64,000 nt of DNA from Terriglobia bacterium (GTDB lineage Bacteria > Acidobacteriota > Terriglobia > Acidiferrales > UBA7541). Shown piece by piece: positions 52,701-61,169 of this stretch (its first letter is position 1; each line of letters starts with the position of its first letter). The DNA lies in contig JAIQEV010000004.1 in the NCBI GenBank assembly GCA_020073585.1, forward strand, positions 48,138 to 112,137. The letters run 5' to 3'. The notes beneath the pieces were generated by a model. The model searched no databases, was not told where the DNA came from, and worked only from the letters and a program-made list of their open reading frames with translations. A program made the translations under genes and the position numbers.

Positions 52701-53815
52701 GAAACGCGGCCGGTAACGCTGCCGCCGAAAGCCTGCGCGAAAAAGTCCGGGACCTCCGCGCCGTGATTGTCTATGGCATAGCTGCCGCGGCTGACGAGGC
52801 CCGCGGCGCGGATCTCCGGATAGTTCAGCGCGATCTCCTGCGCGGAATAGCTTCCCTGGATGCGCACCTGGCCCCGCGCCAGCGTTCCGGCGCCGCGCAT
52901 GTCCACGCGCCCGCCTGGGGTCATCGGCTTGCGCAGAATTTCGCGCGCGTCCTCGAGGCGCAGCCAGCCGCGGTAGCGGAAGCTCCAGGCGGGATCGGCG
53001 AAGTTCGCAACTTCGGCCTGCAAATCCACCTGCGAGCGGCCGAACTGCACCAGAAGCTGTTCGGCGCGGAAGGAATTGTGCGCCAGCGTGAACTTCAGGG
53101 CCAGGTTCGCGGGCACCGGCAGCAAGCGCTGCGCCGTCAGGCTGAGCTGCCGCCAGTCGAGCGTGCCGAAATAGACGGGCTGCTGCGGCGGACCGCCGGC
53201 GTCCAGGGCCAGGCGCAGTGCGCCTCCTTCCAGCGCCAGCGGCGTGCGCACGTCGTTGTACAGCATCCAGCCGTCGCTGATGCGCACTTTCCCGATGCGC
53301 AGATCGAAGAGCCGTTCGCTGAACGGGATCGAGGCGGCGCCGCGCGGCGGTGCGGGAAGATTGCTCGTACCGTCGGCATTCACGCGCAGGTGCACGTGCG
53401 GCGCGCGCAGGATGGCTTCCGCCAGGGAAATCTTCCGGCCAAAGATGGAATCGATGCGCAGCGTCAGGTCCAGCTCCTCCACGGTGAGGAGCGGCTCGGT
53501 GCCTTCCGGCTCGCTCCCGTGGAGGACCAGGCCGCCCAGTTTGGCGTGCAGGCCCCACCAGCGCATGGAGAACTGCTGCAGTTCGACGCGGCCGCCGGTC
53601 ATGGCTTCCAGGCGGTGCACGATGGTGCGGCGCAGGATGCGGTCGCCCGCGCCGCTGCCGAAAAAAATGGCGATGCCCACGGTAATGAGCGCGATCTTGA
53701 CGGGCAGGATCCACAGGGCGTGGCGCAGCCAGCGCCAACTGCGGCGCCGCTGGCCGCCACCGTTGCCGCCCCCGTTCTCCGGGCCGGCGCTGAAGATGGG
53801 CGTCTCGCCGCTCAC
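49757..53815 (-). CDS. tamB: TamB-like translocation and assembly protein
   Basis: 1352 residues. One N-terminal membrane anchor (VKIALITVGIAIFFG, about residues 35-55) is followed by a very long region of repeated beta strands typical of AsmA/TamB proteins and a C-terminal DUF490 domain (RGTWEHPILLGHIHILSGDLTFAG, then LNVEATTTIQQYEITLNFSG, ending in VKFKKRFQ). TamB spans the periplasm and, with an Omp85 protein, helps insert outer-membrane proteins or moves phospholipids. The gene start overlaps the SurA-like gene by four bases, so the operon BamA-like, SurA-like, TamB is tightly coupled. Confidence 0.93.
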   Translation of the reverse strand: MSGETPIFSAGPENGGGNGGGQRRRSWRWLRHALWILPVKIALITVGIAIFFGSGAGDRILRRTIVHRLEAMTGGRVELQQFSMRWWGLHAKLGGLVLHGSEPEGTEPLLTVEELDLTLRIDSIFGRKISLAEAILRAPHVHLRVNADGTSNLPAPPRGAASIPFSERLFDLRIGKVRISDGWMLYNDVRTPLALEGGALRLALDAGGPPQQPVYFGTLDWRQLSLTAQRLLPVPANLALKFTLAHNSFRAEQLLVQFGRSQVDLQAEVANFADPAWSFRYRGWLRLEDAREILRKPMTPGGRVDMRGAGTLARGQVRIQGSYSAQEIALNYPEIRAAGLVSRGSYAIDNHGAEVPDFFAQAFGGSVTGRVSVRFPSLAFRAETRVRGAHLASVLAALARPSFPVDALHWDSLIAADTVETWTADFQNFEVSGQATWSAPAETAPGLQPVAGQFAFRYRHDPRELTVDSGEITAPTSRFTVTGLLSRMDSALDVHFETGDLAPWSDFIHAIRGLPPAARAAAPRISGSARWDGRILGPIAGPAFLGHARGERIRYDVLAWDLVEGDLAYSPGELSVNHGRARYGDFDAELDASLQLTGWSFLPGNQWTADINVLQSSVDHAQQLFGLKLPVSGHLAGQFHGSGTRAAPSVTGLFDLADGRADGVYFHRLRGQVNWTPEELRVANAELRIFPPGKDSGQGAGIVTGTAAYRFADGNLALDLAGAALPLESFERLQTPRLPVGGRLSFRLKSQGPLGAPQAEGTFRIVDLRVGPQVIGSFEGKLFADGSEARLELGSAMAAGKLSGVLRVALHDDLPVSGNISVNAMDLDPFVITALHLPPLSGHGEVSGEFEVSGALRQPQSLAIEANLTRLVLNYANVRLENEGPVRFRYTREELRVSQATFRGPDTNLEIAGLVQFSGARRINLLLNGAWNLRLLSGFFPELEASGPAQIHAAVEGTLDRPSVKGRMHIENAAARVRDFPTGLSALTGDFVFDANRLFFENVTAEAGGGTLQFSGSVNYADRPLRYDITARTAGVRVRYPEGMSWLMGGELRLTGTPQAGLVAGRVTVGRVSLSEGLQIAGALAAAKEGISGPSTASPYLRNLQFDIEARSAPDSRMEWPGAELEADANLRIRGTWEHPILLGHIHILSGDLTFAGNRYRVTRGDLNFANPFRIDPVLNVEATTTIQQYEITLNFSGPTSKLTLAYRSDPPLPVNDIVTLLAMGKTSAEGESRSGGTAQSATSGASALLSEAISSQLGGRLERLFGITRFRVDPGIGGVGSTGAAQSAAARVTVEQRVARNLTITYISNVTSTQQQVIQVEYNVNRNFSIVALRDQNGTFGLDVKFKKRFQ

Positions 53816-54435
53816 GCCATCTCCTTTTCCACGTGCAGACGCGCGCGGCGTTCCTTCAGCCAGCGGTCGGCCTGCTCGTTGATTCCGCGCTGGATGAGCA
53901 GTTCGCGAATGCTCTCGCGGACGGATTCCAGCGGCGGCGGAGTCTCCCCCCGGCTCCTGGCCAGGGGCACGAGGGTCGTGGCGTAGTAGTCGTCGATGGC
54001 CTGCGGTTCGACCTGCACGGCCGGGCGGAAGCGCGAATCGAGGTAGGCGGAGAGATAGAGCTGTTCGGCAATCAGACTGCGCAGATCGGCTTCGCGCAGA
54101 GCTTCGCCGAACGGCTGCCCGGCAGGCAGCGCCTTTTTCAGTTTTTCCACTTCACGCTCGACCTCCGCCGCGGCGGGGCGCGGGAAACGCGAGGCTTCCG
54201 CCTCGGTGCGCACGATCCACTGGTCGATCAGGCGGTCGAGGAGCTGCGCGTCGCTCTCGCGCTTGCCGTCGAGGAGCTGCTGGTAGGCGCCGAGCTGCCG
54301 CACTTCGCTGAGCAGGATGACGTCGCTCTCGATGCGCGCGGCTAGGCGGTCCACGACCTCCTGGGGGCGCGCGGTGGCGGCCGCGAGGGAGAGCAGCGCG
54401 AGCGCTCCGCAAAGAAATGTGCGCGGGCGGGCCAT
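53812..54435 (-). CDS. SurA-N-like periplasmic chaperone without PPIase domain
   Basis: 207 residues. A signal peptide (LCGALALLSLAAATA) is followed by a SurA-type N-terminal helical domain (VVDRLAARIESDVILLSEV, then LLDRLIDQWIVRTEA) and a C-terminal helix containing ESIRELLIQRGINEQADRWL, as in SurA/PpiD. There is no room for a parvulin domain and none of its motifs is seen. The gene begins at an ATG that shares a base with the BamA-like stop and ends overlapping tamB. It is probably a dedicated chaperone for the Omp85/TamB pair. Confidence 0.8.
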   Translation of the reverse strand: MARPRTFLCGALALLSLAAATARPQEVVDRLAARIESDVILLSEVRQLGAYQQLLDGKRESDAQLLDRLIDQWIVRTEAEASRFPRPAAAEVEREVEKLKKALPAGQPFGEALREADLRSLIAEQLYLSAYLDSRFRPAVQVEPQAIDDYYATTLVPLARSRGETPPPLESVRESIRELLIQRGINEQADRWLKERRARLHVEKEMA

Positions 54436-57400
54436 CAGAAGGGCGCTCCCAGGTTGAAGAAGAACTGGATGCGCGGAAGCTGCGCGGCCTGCTGGCAATT
54501 GGCCGGGCCGCCGGGGCAGGGGATGACGAAGGTGGCGCGGTTCAGCTGATAGCCGATGTCCACGCGGATGGGCCCGACGGGCGTGGCGTAGCGCACGCCA
54601 AAGCCGATGATGTGGGAGAAATAGTTGAGCTCGTTGTCGCAATTGGTCTGGCACTGCATGGGATTGAGCGGGTTGAAGGCCGGCTTGGGCGGCGCCCAGC
54701 GCAGGGAGATGCGCTCGAGACGGCTGAAGACGTTGCCGGCGTCGTAGAACAAAGCGCCGCCGAGCTGCGTTCCGAAAAAAGGCACACGCATGGGGAAGCG
54801 GAACTCCTGGTTGAGCATCAGCTCGGCCTGGCCGCCGACGGGAAAACCGGTGATGGCGTCGCGCGGGCCGGCCTGGTTGAGCGCAAAGCCGCGCAGCGAG
54901 GTCCCGCCCCCGCCGAAGAAGCGCTCCGGAAGCGGGATCACCGTGGGCAGCGGCGGCGTGCTGGGTGCGGGGAAACTGAGGGAAACGGTGTCGCGGTAGG
55001 GACGCAGAATGCCCAGGCGCGCGGAGCGCGCGAAGCCGAAGCGTTTGCGGATGGCGTGGTAGGTGGAGTTCTGCGCGAAGAAGCGCAGGAAGCTGGCGCT
55101 GGAGCCCAGGCTGGTGTCGGCGAGGCCGGCGTCCACGCTGGTGAAACTCCCGCGGGTGGCGTCGGCGGGGTTGTCGCGGCGGTCGCGGAACCACGTCACC
55201 CCGAACTCGGAGACCAGCGTGGGCTGGTTGAACAGCGGCACTTCCTGCGACGGAATGCGCAGGTTGTTGACCAGCACTTTGCGGAAGGCGTAGCGGTAGA
55301 GGATCGTGGAGAGCGGGGTCACGGTGTGCGTCAGCTGCAGCGAGCCTTCATAGCGCGTCTCGCTGAAGGTGCTGATGTCCCGGGTTTTCTCGGCGTAGGC
55401 CGTGGCCTGAAAACTGAATTTCTTCTTCCCGAACGTGCTGGGCGCGGAATAGCCGAGCAGCGCGCGGCCCTGCAGGGTGCTGCCGCGGAGCTTCAGGGAG
55501 AGGGAATCGGCGCGCCCGGTGAGGTTGACCTTGCTGATTTCCAGGATGCCGCGCGGGCTGGCGCGCAACTGCCCGCCGGTAGGGTCGGTGGTGCTGGCCA
55601 GGCGCTGCACTTCGAAGCCGCCGCCGTAGCCCAGGGTGTAGCGCTTGGTCTCCTCGACCAGCACCACCACGTTCTTGTCCGGGTCGCTGCCGGAAGGATT
55701 CTGCGGGTCGATGGTGACGCGGTTGAAGATGCCCAGGTTGTAGAGGTCGCGCTGCGACTCCACGACTTCTCCCTGCCGCAGCGGCTCCTCCGGGCGCAGG
55801 CGCACCTCGCGGCGGATGACGCCGGGGCGCGTGTGCTGGTAGCCGGTGTAGAGGATGCGGCGGACACGCACCTGCGGCCCTTCCTCGATGTGGTACCGCA
55901 GGCGGACGCGGTCTGCGGCCCCGGCCGCGGGGGAAGCCGCGGGCTCGGGCTCGGCGGTGGCCTGGAAGCGCGCCTCCGGAAAGCCTTCCCGGAAGTACAG
56001 GGTCAGGATGTTGTCGCGGTCCTTCGCGACGTTGGCATCGGAAAAGGGCTGCCCCGGCGTCAGGTCGATAACGCCGAGTACGCCGACCAGTTCCTCCGTG
56101 CTGAAGGCGTGGTTTCCGTCGAGGGTCAGCGAAGCGACGTGCGTCTGCACGCCCTCCTGCACGGCGAAGCGAATCAGGAGATTGCCCTCGGCGCCCTTGT
56201 AGTTGTCAACGATCTGTCCATCCACGCGAGCGGCGCGGAATCCGTTGTCCCGGTAGAGCGCCTGCATGGACTGGGCGTCGTCCTCAAGCATGCGGCGGCT
56301 GAAGTGCCCGCGGGAAGCAAACGCCGCGCGCACCAGGCGCAGGCGGCCGCGCAGGAGTTCGTCGCTGAAGTAGCGGTTCCCGTCGATCTCGATGCCCACC
56401 AGCTTGTGGCGGTCGCCGCGCTCGATGCTGTAGGTGATGATCTTTTCCTGGGCCGTCCAGCCGCTGGCGCTCTTTTTCTGCTCGTGGGTTTCGGCGGAGT
56501 AGCTCACCTCCGCGTCGAAATAGCCTTCGCGCTCCAGGCGCTCGCGCAGATTGCGGCGGCCCTCTTCCAGGAGGTCGGGGTCCACCGCGCCTTCCTGGTA
56601 GATGGGCACCAGCTTTTTCAGGGCCCGGGAGGAAAATTTCGCGCCGCTTACGACCACGCGCACGTGCGGGCCCTCGGTTACTTCCAGCTCCAGCGGAACC
56701 GTCTTTTTGGCCGGGTCGTATTCGCCGCGGCGCACTATGGCGCGCGCGCTCAGGTAGCCTTTGCGCGCCAGATATTTGCGCAGGCGCTCCCCGCCGGTTT
56801 GCAGCCGCGCCAGGGTGACCGCGCGGCCCGGCGCGAAGCGGGCGCGCTTCAGCAGCTCCGGGCCGGGGAAGCCGGTGTGATTCAGCAGGCGGATCTCCCC
56901 GATGCGCGCGCGCGGCCCGGGGGTGACGTGCACGAGCACGTCCATCTGCTGGGTCTCGGGATGCGGGATGGCCTCCGCGGAGGCTTTGGCCTCGTACAGG
57001 CCTTCTTCCTGGAGCGTTTCGCGGAGCCGCCCGAGCGCTTCGTCCACGTCGTCCTTATGATAGGGGTGGCCGAGACTGATCTGCATGGCCGCGGCGGCGG
57101 TGCTTTCGCTGGGCGGAGCGGTGAGGCCCTCGATGCGCACCAAATTGAAGTAGAGATTTTCGCGCACCACGAAATCGAGGCGCAGGCCGCCGGGAACCGC
57201 CGTGCGCACGGCCTGCAGATCGGCGTAATCGCCGGTGCGGTAGAGTTTGCGGAGCGCCTCGCGCACCGCGGCGGGATCCAGCGGCTGGCCCAGCGCGATG
57301 GGCAGATCCGCGGGCGCCGCGGAAAGTACGCGGCCGTCCTGCGCCACGATGCGCACGGCCACCACCGCCGGAGCGGCCGCTTGCGGTCTCGCGGCTTGCG

Positions 57401-57500
57401 CGGAGTCCGCCGCGGGCGTCTGTCCTCGCAGGGGGCTCCCCGCGAGGAAAATCGCCAGCGACAGAAGCGCCCTGCTTTCCATTAGCCGGCCCATGCGCAT
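54435..57500 (-). CDS. BamA/TamA-type outer-membrane Omp85 protein
   Basis: 1021 residues. After a signal peptide there are several POTRA domains (for example LYRTGDYADLQAVRTAVPGG, IGEIRLLNHTGFPGPELL, YDPAKKTVPLELEVTEGP), then a C-terminal 16-strand barrel ending in FFFNLGAPF with a terminal Phe. The loop-6 region includes RFFGGGGTSLRGF with the VRGF-like signature. The barrel is typical of TamA/BamA. The genomic partner TamB and the SurA-like gene suggest the TAM type, but the number of POTRA domains would also fit BamA. ATG 57482 is an alternative start. Confidence 0.92.
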   Translation of the reverse strand: MRMGRLMESRALLSLAIFLAGSPLRGQTPAADSAQAARPQAAAPAVVAVRIVAQDGRVLSAAPADLPIALGQPLDPAAVREALRKLYRTGDYADLQAVRTAVPGGLRLDFVVRENLYFNLVRIEGLTAPPSESTAAAAMQISLGHPYHKDDVDEALGRLRETLQEEGLYEAKASAEAIPHPETQQMDVLVHVTPGPRARIGEIRLLNHTGFPGPELLKRARFAPGRAVTLARLQTGGERLRKYLARKGYLSARAIVRRGEYDPAKKTVPLELEVTEGPHVRVVVSGAKFSSRALKKLVPIYQEGAVDPDLLEEGRRNLRERLEREGYFDAEVSYSAETHEQKKSASGWTAQEKIITYSIERGDRHKLVGIEIDGNRYFSDELLRGRLRLVRAAFASRGHFSRRMLEDDAQSMQALYRDNGFRAARVDGQIVDNYKGAEGNLLIRFAVQEGVQTHVASLTLDGNHAFSTEELVGVLGVIDLTPGQPFSDANVAKDRDNILTLYFREGFPEARFQATAEPEPAASPAAGAADRVRLRYHIEEGPQVRVRRILYTGYQHTRPGVIRREVRLRPEEPLRQGEVVESQRDLYNLGIFNRVTIDPQNPSGSDPDKNVVVLVEETKRYTLGYGGGFEVQRLASTTDPTGGQLRASPRGILEISKVNLTGRADSLSLKLRGSTLQGRALLGYSAPSTFGKKKFSFQATAYAEKTRDISTFSETRYEGSLQLTHTVTPLSTILYRYAFRKVLVNNLRIPSQEVPLFNQPTLVSEFGVTWFRDRRDNPADATRGSFTSVDAGLADTSLGSSASFLRFFAQNSTYHAIRKRFGFARSARLGILRPYRDTVSLSFPAPSTPPLPTVIPLPERFFGGGGTSLRGFALNQAGPRDAITGFPVGGQAELMLNQEFRFPMRVPFFGTQLGGALFYDAGNVFSRLERISLRWAPPKPAFNPLNPMQCQTNCDNELNYFSHIIGFGVRYATPVGPIRVDIGYQLNRATFVIPCPGGPANCQQAAQLPRIQFFFNLGAPF

Positions 57501-57629
57501 GCGCTGATTCGCCCCGACAGAAGAAGGTTAGCACACTGATATTACCCGCCCGCCGGACTTTGGCGCTATCCTGTCCCGTCGCCCAAGCAACGAGGGCGTT
57601 AGCCTGTACTACCGGGGAGCGGGGCGCTT

Positions 57630-58652
57630 GTGGACCAGCAGCTCGACGAACGATATTCGCGGCAGATGCTCTTCGCGGAGCTGGGCGAAGCAGGGCAGAA
57701 GCGCCTGCTGGCGTCGAGCGCGGTGGTCGTGGGCTGCGGCGCGATTGGCGCGGCCGCGGCCAATCTGCTGGTCCGCGCGGGGGTGGGCCGGCTGCGCGTC
57801 CTGGACCGCGACTTCGTGGAGCCCTCGAACTTGCAGCGGCAGGCCCTGTTTGACGAGGCCGACGCGCGCGAGGCCCTGCCCAAGGCGGTGGCCGCCGAGC
57901 GCAAGCTCCGCGCCATCAACTCCGCAGTGGCCGTCGAAGGCGTGGTCGCGGACCTCAACCCGGACAATGTGCAAGAACTGCTCGCCGGCTTCGACCTGAT
58001 CCTCGACGGCACCGACAATTTCGAGACGCGCTTCCTGGTGAACGATTTTGCGGTGCAGCACGGCCGCCCGTGGATCTACGCCGCGGCGGTGGCCAGCTAC
58101 GGCGTGTCGCTGGCCATCCGCCCGGGAATTACGCCGTGCCTGGCCTGCCTGCTGGAGAGCGGCGCGGCGGCCATGGAAGAAACCTGCGACACGGTGGGCG
58201 TTCTGGGGGCCATCGTGAACCTGGTGGCGTCGCTGGAAGTGGGTGAGGCGCTCAAGCTCCTGGCCGGGCGCGCGGACGCGCTGCACGGGCGGCTAATCTC
58301 CTGCGACGTCTGGAGTGGGCGGATGCAGTCGGTGCGCGTGGCGCGCAATCCGGAGTGCGCGGTCTGCGCGCGGCGCGAGTTCCGCTACCTGGAAGGCGCA
58401 GCCCAGCCCCACATCACCATGTGCGGGCGCGATTCGGTGCAAATTCACGAGCGCAGCCGCCAGCTCGACCTCGCCGCGCTGCGCGCGCGCCTCGCCCCCA
58501 GCGTGGCCGAAGTGCGCAGCAACGAATTCCTTCTCCGCTTCCGCGTCCCGCCCTACGAGATGACCGTCTTCACCGATGGCCGCGCCATCATCAAGGGCAC
58601 CAAGGACCCCGCCGTGGCCCGCTCCCTGTACGCCCGCTACATCGGCGCGTAG
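57630..58652 (+). CDS. ThiF/MoeB-family adenylyltransferase
   Basis: 340 residues, started by GTG with GGGGAG upstream. The E1-like domain has RYSRQMLFAELGEAGQ, the nucleotide-binding GCGAIGAAAANLLVRAGVG, DRDFVEPSNLQRQ and the zinc cysteines (PCLACLL and CAVCARREF). EETCDTVGVLGAI carries the conserved Cys. Instead of a rhodanese domain, about 90 residues of unnamed sequence follow (beginning near HITMCGRDSVQIHERS). It would adenylate a ThiS/MoaD-type sulfur carrier; no such carrier gene is close by. Confidence 0.88.
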   Translation: MDQQLDERYSRQMLFAELGEAGQKRLLASSAVVVGCGAIGAAAANLLVRAGVGRLRVLDRDFVEPSNLQRQALFDEADAREALPKAVAAERKLRAINSAVAVEGVVADLNPDNVQELLAGFDLILDGTDNFETRFLVNDFAVQHGRPWIYAAAVASYGVSLAIRPGITPCLACLLESGAAAMEETCDTVGVLGAIVNLVASLEVGEALKLLAGRADALHGRLISCDVWSGRMQSVRVARNPECAVCARREFRYLEGAAQPHITMCGRDSVQIHERSRQLDLAALRARLAPSVAEVRSNEFLLRFRVPPYEMTVFTDGRAIIKGTKDPAVARSLYARYIGA

Positions 58653-58727
58653 CCTTTCTTGCCCCGCGGTGGCCACCCTCTTCCGAAGGCGGTCTTTTTC
58701 GGCAATGGAGACGGCGGAGGGCGGCGA

Positions 58728-59075
58728 TCAGTGCGGCATGCCGCTGCGGCCGAAGGGGCTGCGCATCGCGGCGCGGTCCAGGTTCTCGCGCAAATTCATC
58801 AAGGTAAGAAAGGTGCTGAGGATGCGCGCCTTCAGGTCGTCGGTGAGGTGCAGGCCGCTGGTCGAGACGCGTGCGAGCTTCTCGCCGTTCTCGGAAATGA
58901 AGCGGATGATCTCGCGCTGGCGCTCCTGTGCGGCGTTGCCGAGGGCCGTCTCGCGGCGCATCTCGCCGCAGCCCTGCTCCAGCAGCAGCGTGAAGTGCAG
59001 CACGCACAGGCGGTCCTGCTCGAGCGCGGCAGGCGCGCTCATCTTGCAGCCCGGAGACTTGCAGGAGATAGCCAT
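58728..59075 (-). CDS. Small Cys-containing protein, function unknown
   Basis: 115 residues from the ATG at 59075. The N-terminus has ISCKSPGCKMSA, then CVLHFTLLLEQGCGEMRRE, giving four cysteines that could bind a metal. The rest is helical (EIIRFISENGEKLARV, ARILSTFLTLMNLRENLDRA). No signal peptide, no known family. No clear ribosome site precedes the start. It converges with the ThiF-like gene. Confidence 0.6.
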   Translation of the reverse strand: MAISCKSPGCKMSAPAALEQDRLCVLHFTLLLEQGCGEMRRETALGNAAQERQREIIRFISENGEKLARVSTSGLHLTDDLKARILSTFLTLMNLRENLDRAAMRSPFGRSGMPH

Positions 59076-59174
59076 AATGAAATTCTGGTAGCCTGATTCG
59101 TAACATTGTCCAGCGGGAAAATCCAGCATTTGCATCGCCCATGGCGCGAATCGGGCAGGGGCCCCGCGCTCTTC

Positions 59175-60485
59175 TCAGACCACCCCCAGGGCGTCTTCCA
59201 GGTCGGCGATGATGTCGTGCCAGTCCTCGAGGCCCAGGGACAGGCGGATGCCTCCGGGCTGCAGCCCGCTGCGGATCTTCTCGTCGTCGGGAACCGAGGC
59301 GTGGGTCATGGAAAAAGGGTTCTCGATGAGCGTCTTGATCTGCCCCAGACTCACCGCCAGCGTGACCGTGTAGGATTTCTCCGCGATGTAGTCCACGAAG
59401 CGCTCTGCGGCCTGCCGCGCGCTCTCGACGGTGTTCTCCCGGCCTCGCAGCTCGAAGTACAGCATGCTGCCGGGGGCGAAGTTGCCGTCGCTGCTGGTCA
59501 TCTGGCGGCGCGCCAGCTCGTGCTGCGGGAAATTCGGCAGCCCGGGGTAGATGACCCGGGAGACCTTGGGCTGGCGCAGCAGGTAATCGGCGATGTGCAT
59601 GGCTGTCTTTTGCTGGTTGACCATGCGCGCGGCCAGCGTGGGCAGGCCGTAGACCAGGATGGGCCAGGCGTTCTTCGGAGAAAGCACCCCGCCGAAATCC
59701 TTGCGGTAGAGCATCAGGTGGTTGTAGTAGCTGTTGGGGCCGATGACCGCGCCGCCCATCTCCGTGCCGAAGCCGCAGATGTCCTTGGTCAGGCTGTGCA
59801 CCACCAGGTCCACCCCGTGCGCCAGCGGCCGCTGGCAATAGGGCGTGGCGAAGGTGTTGTCCACCACGATGTGCACGCGCTCGGCTTCGGGCCGCCCGGC
59901 GTTCAGGCGGTCCACGAAGTGGCGCACCGCGGCCATGTCGATCAGCTCCATGGTGGGATTGACCGGCGTCTCGAAATAGACCACCCGGCAATCCTTGGTG
60001 GCCACGCGCAGCAGCGACTCGGGGTCGCCGAGGTCGCAGAAGTCCGTGCGCACTTTGTAGCGCGGCAGCCAGCTGGTCATCAGGCTGTGCGTCGAGCCGT
60101 ACAGGATGCGGTGCGCCACGATCTGCTCGCCCGCGGCGGTGAGGATGCCCAGCGCGGCGCTGACCGCGGCCATGCCGGTGGCAAAGGTGACGGCCATCTC
60201 CCCGCCTTCGGCGGCCGCCAGGTTCTCCTCCAGCATGCCGCGGCTCGGCTCGTCGAGACGGTCGTAGATGTAAATAGGCGCGCGGCGCGATTCGGGCGTG
60301 GCGAATTCGATAAAGCCCTGCGCGCCGCGATGCACGGAAGAGAGCCGGTACGTGGCCGAGCTGGACTGCGGCGGAACGACGTGGTGGTCGTAGTCCCAGC
60401 GGCCGGTGGCAAAGCTCCCGTGGATCAGGCGCGTGCGCAGGCGGTATTCTTCGCGCGGTTTTTTCGGTGTGCGTTCTGCGGACAT
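59175..60485 (-). CDS. Cys/Met-metabolism PLP enzyme (cystathionine gamma-synthase/lyase type)
   Basis: 436 residues from the ATG with AAAGGAG seven bases upstream. Family motifs: RLIHGSF at the N-terminus, FATGMAAVSAAL, YFETPVNPTMELIDM, VVDNTFATPYCQRPL and the PLP lysine in HSLTKDICGFGT. It ends with NPFSMTHASVPDDE and GGIRLSLGLED. Members of the family include cystathionine gamma-synthase, O-acylhomoserine sulfhydrylase and methionine gamma-lyase, and sequence alone does not separate them. It is divergent from the arg operon. I saw no SAM riboswitch upstream. Confidence 0.92.
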   Translation of the reverse strand: MSAERTPKKPREEYRLRTRLIHGSFATGRWDYDHHVVPPQSSSATYRLSSVHRGAQGFIEFATPESRRAPIYIYDRLDEPSRGMLEENLAAAEGGEMAVTFATGMAAVSAALGILTAAGEQIVAHRILYGSTHSLMTSWLPRYKVRTDFCDLGDPESLLRVATKDCRVVYFETPVNPTMELIDMAAVRHFVDRLNAGRPEAERVHIVVDNTFATPYCQRPLAHGVDLVVHSLTKDICGFGTEMGGAVIGPNSYYNHLMLYRKDFGGVLSPKNAWPILVYGLPTLAARMVNQQKTAMHIADYLLRQPKVSRVIYPGLPNFPQHELARRQMTSSDGNFAPGSMLYFELRGRENTVESARQAAERFVDYIAEKSYTVTLAVSLGQIKTLIENPFSMTHASVPDDEKIRSGLQPGGIRLSLGLEDWHDIIADLEDALGVV

Positions 60486-60655
60486 GGTCGGCTCCTTTGC
60501 ATGAGGAACCCGCGAGAGGCGCTTCGAGCCCCGGCGAACGGGTGGGTCGTCTACAGCAGCGCCCCCATCATACTCCAGCTTCCGGGGAAGGGTCGCGCCG
60601 GGCGCGGGCGCCGGAGCAGGGGCGTGCCTTGCGGCGCACGCGGGACAAAAAAGAA

Positions 60656-60684
60656 TTGACAGCGCGGCCGGGAGACCGTATAAA
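60656..60684 (+). promoter_or_regulatory. Promoter of the argRCBD operon
   Basis: TTGACA (60656-60661), a 17-base spacer, TATAAA (60679-60684). This is one of the best matches to a sigma70 promoter in the window. Confidence 0.8.
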
Positions 60685-60705
60685 TATGCATGGCTTTGCA
60701 TATTT
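60682..60705 (+). promoter_or_regulatory. Palindromic operator over the argR promoter, probable ARG box
   Basis: Perfect arms AAATATGCA and TGCATATTT around TGGCTT. The site overlaps the -10 and the likely transcription start, so binding there would block initiation. Its A/T-rich palindrome has the general form of ArgR boxes, and argR is the first gene behind it, so autoregulation is likely. Confidence 0.6.
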
Positions 60706-60710
60706 TACCG

Positions 60711-61169
60711 ATGCCCATCAACGCCGGAAAAAAGTTCCGCCACGGACAGATCCTGAACGTCGTGGCGAACGAGCCCGTCGCCAGCCAGGATGAGCTGCGC
60801 CGCCGCCTCGCGCAGCGCAAGCTCCGCGTCACCCAGGCCACCCTCTCCCGCGACCTCCAAGAGCTCAAGCTGGTGAAGACTCCGGAAGGCTACAAGCAGG
60901 CCGCCGCGCTGGCCGAGGAGAGCGCGCCCCTGCCCCCGCTTTCCCATGCCTTGCGCGAATTCCTCGTGGACATCCGTCCGGCCGAAAACCTTCTGGTGCT
61001 GAAGACCCCGCCGGGCGGGGCCCAGGCCCTGGCCGCCGCCGTGGACAGCGCGAAATTTCCGGAAGTGGCTGGAACCATCGCCGGCGACGACACCGTCCTG
61101 ATCATCACCGCGAAGCGCAAGACGCGCGAATCGCTGCAGAAAAAAATCGAAGCGCAAATGACGAAATGA
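60711..61169 (+). CDS. argR: Arginine repressor ArgR
   Basis: 152 residues. The N-terminal winged helix contains FRHGQILNVVANEPVASQDEL and TQATLSRDLQELKLVK; the C-terminal arginine-binding and oligomerisation domain has GTIAGDDTVLIIT as in ArgR/AhrC. It represses arginine synthesis genes when arginine is high. No Shine-Dalgarno site stands before the ATG at 60711; an ATG at 60690 lies inside the operator and close to the predicted transcript start. Its stop overlaps argC by four bases. Confidence 0.94.
   Translation: MPINAGKKFRHGQILNVVANEPVASQDELRRRLAQRKLRVTQATLSRDLQELKLVKTPEGYKQAAALAEESAPLPPLSHALREFLVDIRPAENLLVLKTPPGGAQALAAAVDSAKFPEVAGTIAGDDTVLIITAKRKTRESLQKKIEAQMTK

Noticed and set aside
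54417..57485. 1,000-codon open frame antisense to the Omp85 gene
   Set aside because: Shadow of a high-GC gene; composition is low-complexity and no start signal is present. The same holds for the frame at 51815-53986 opposite tamB.
60486..60655. SAM riboswitch ahead of the Cys/Met PLP enzyme
   Set aside because: No conserved riboswitch core and no terminator hairpin could be seen on the minus strand.
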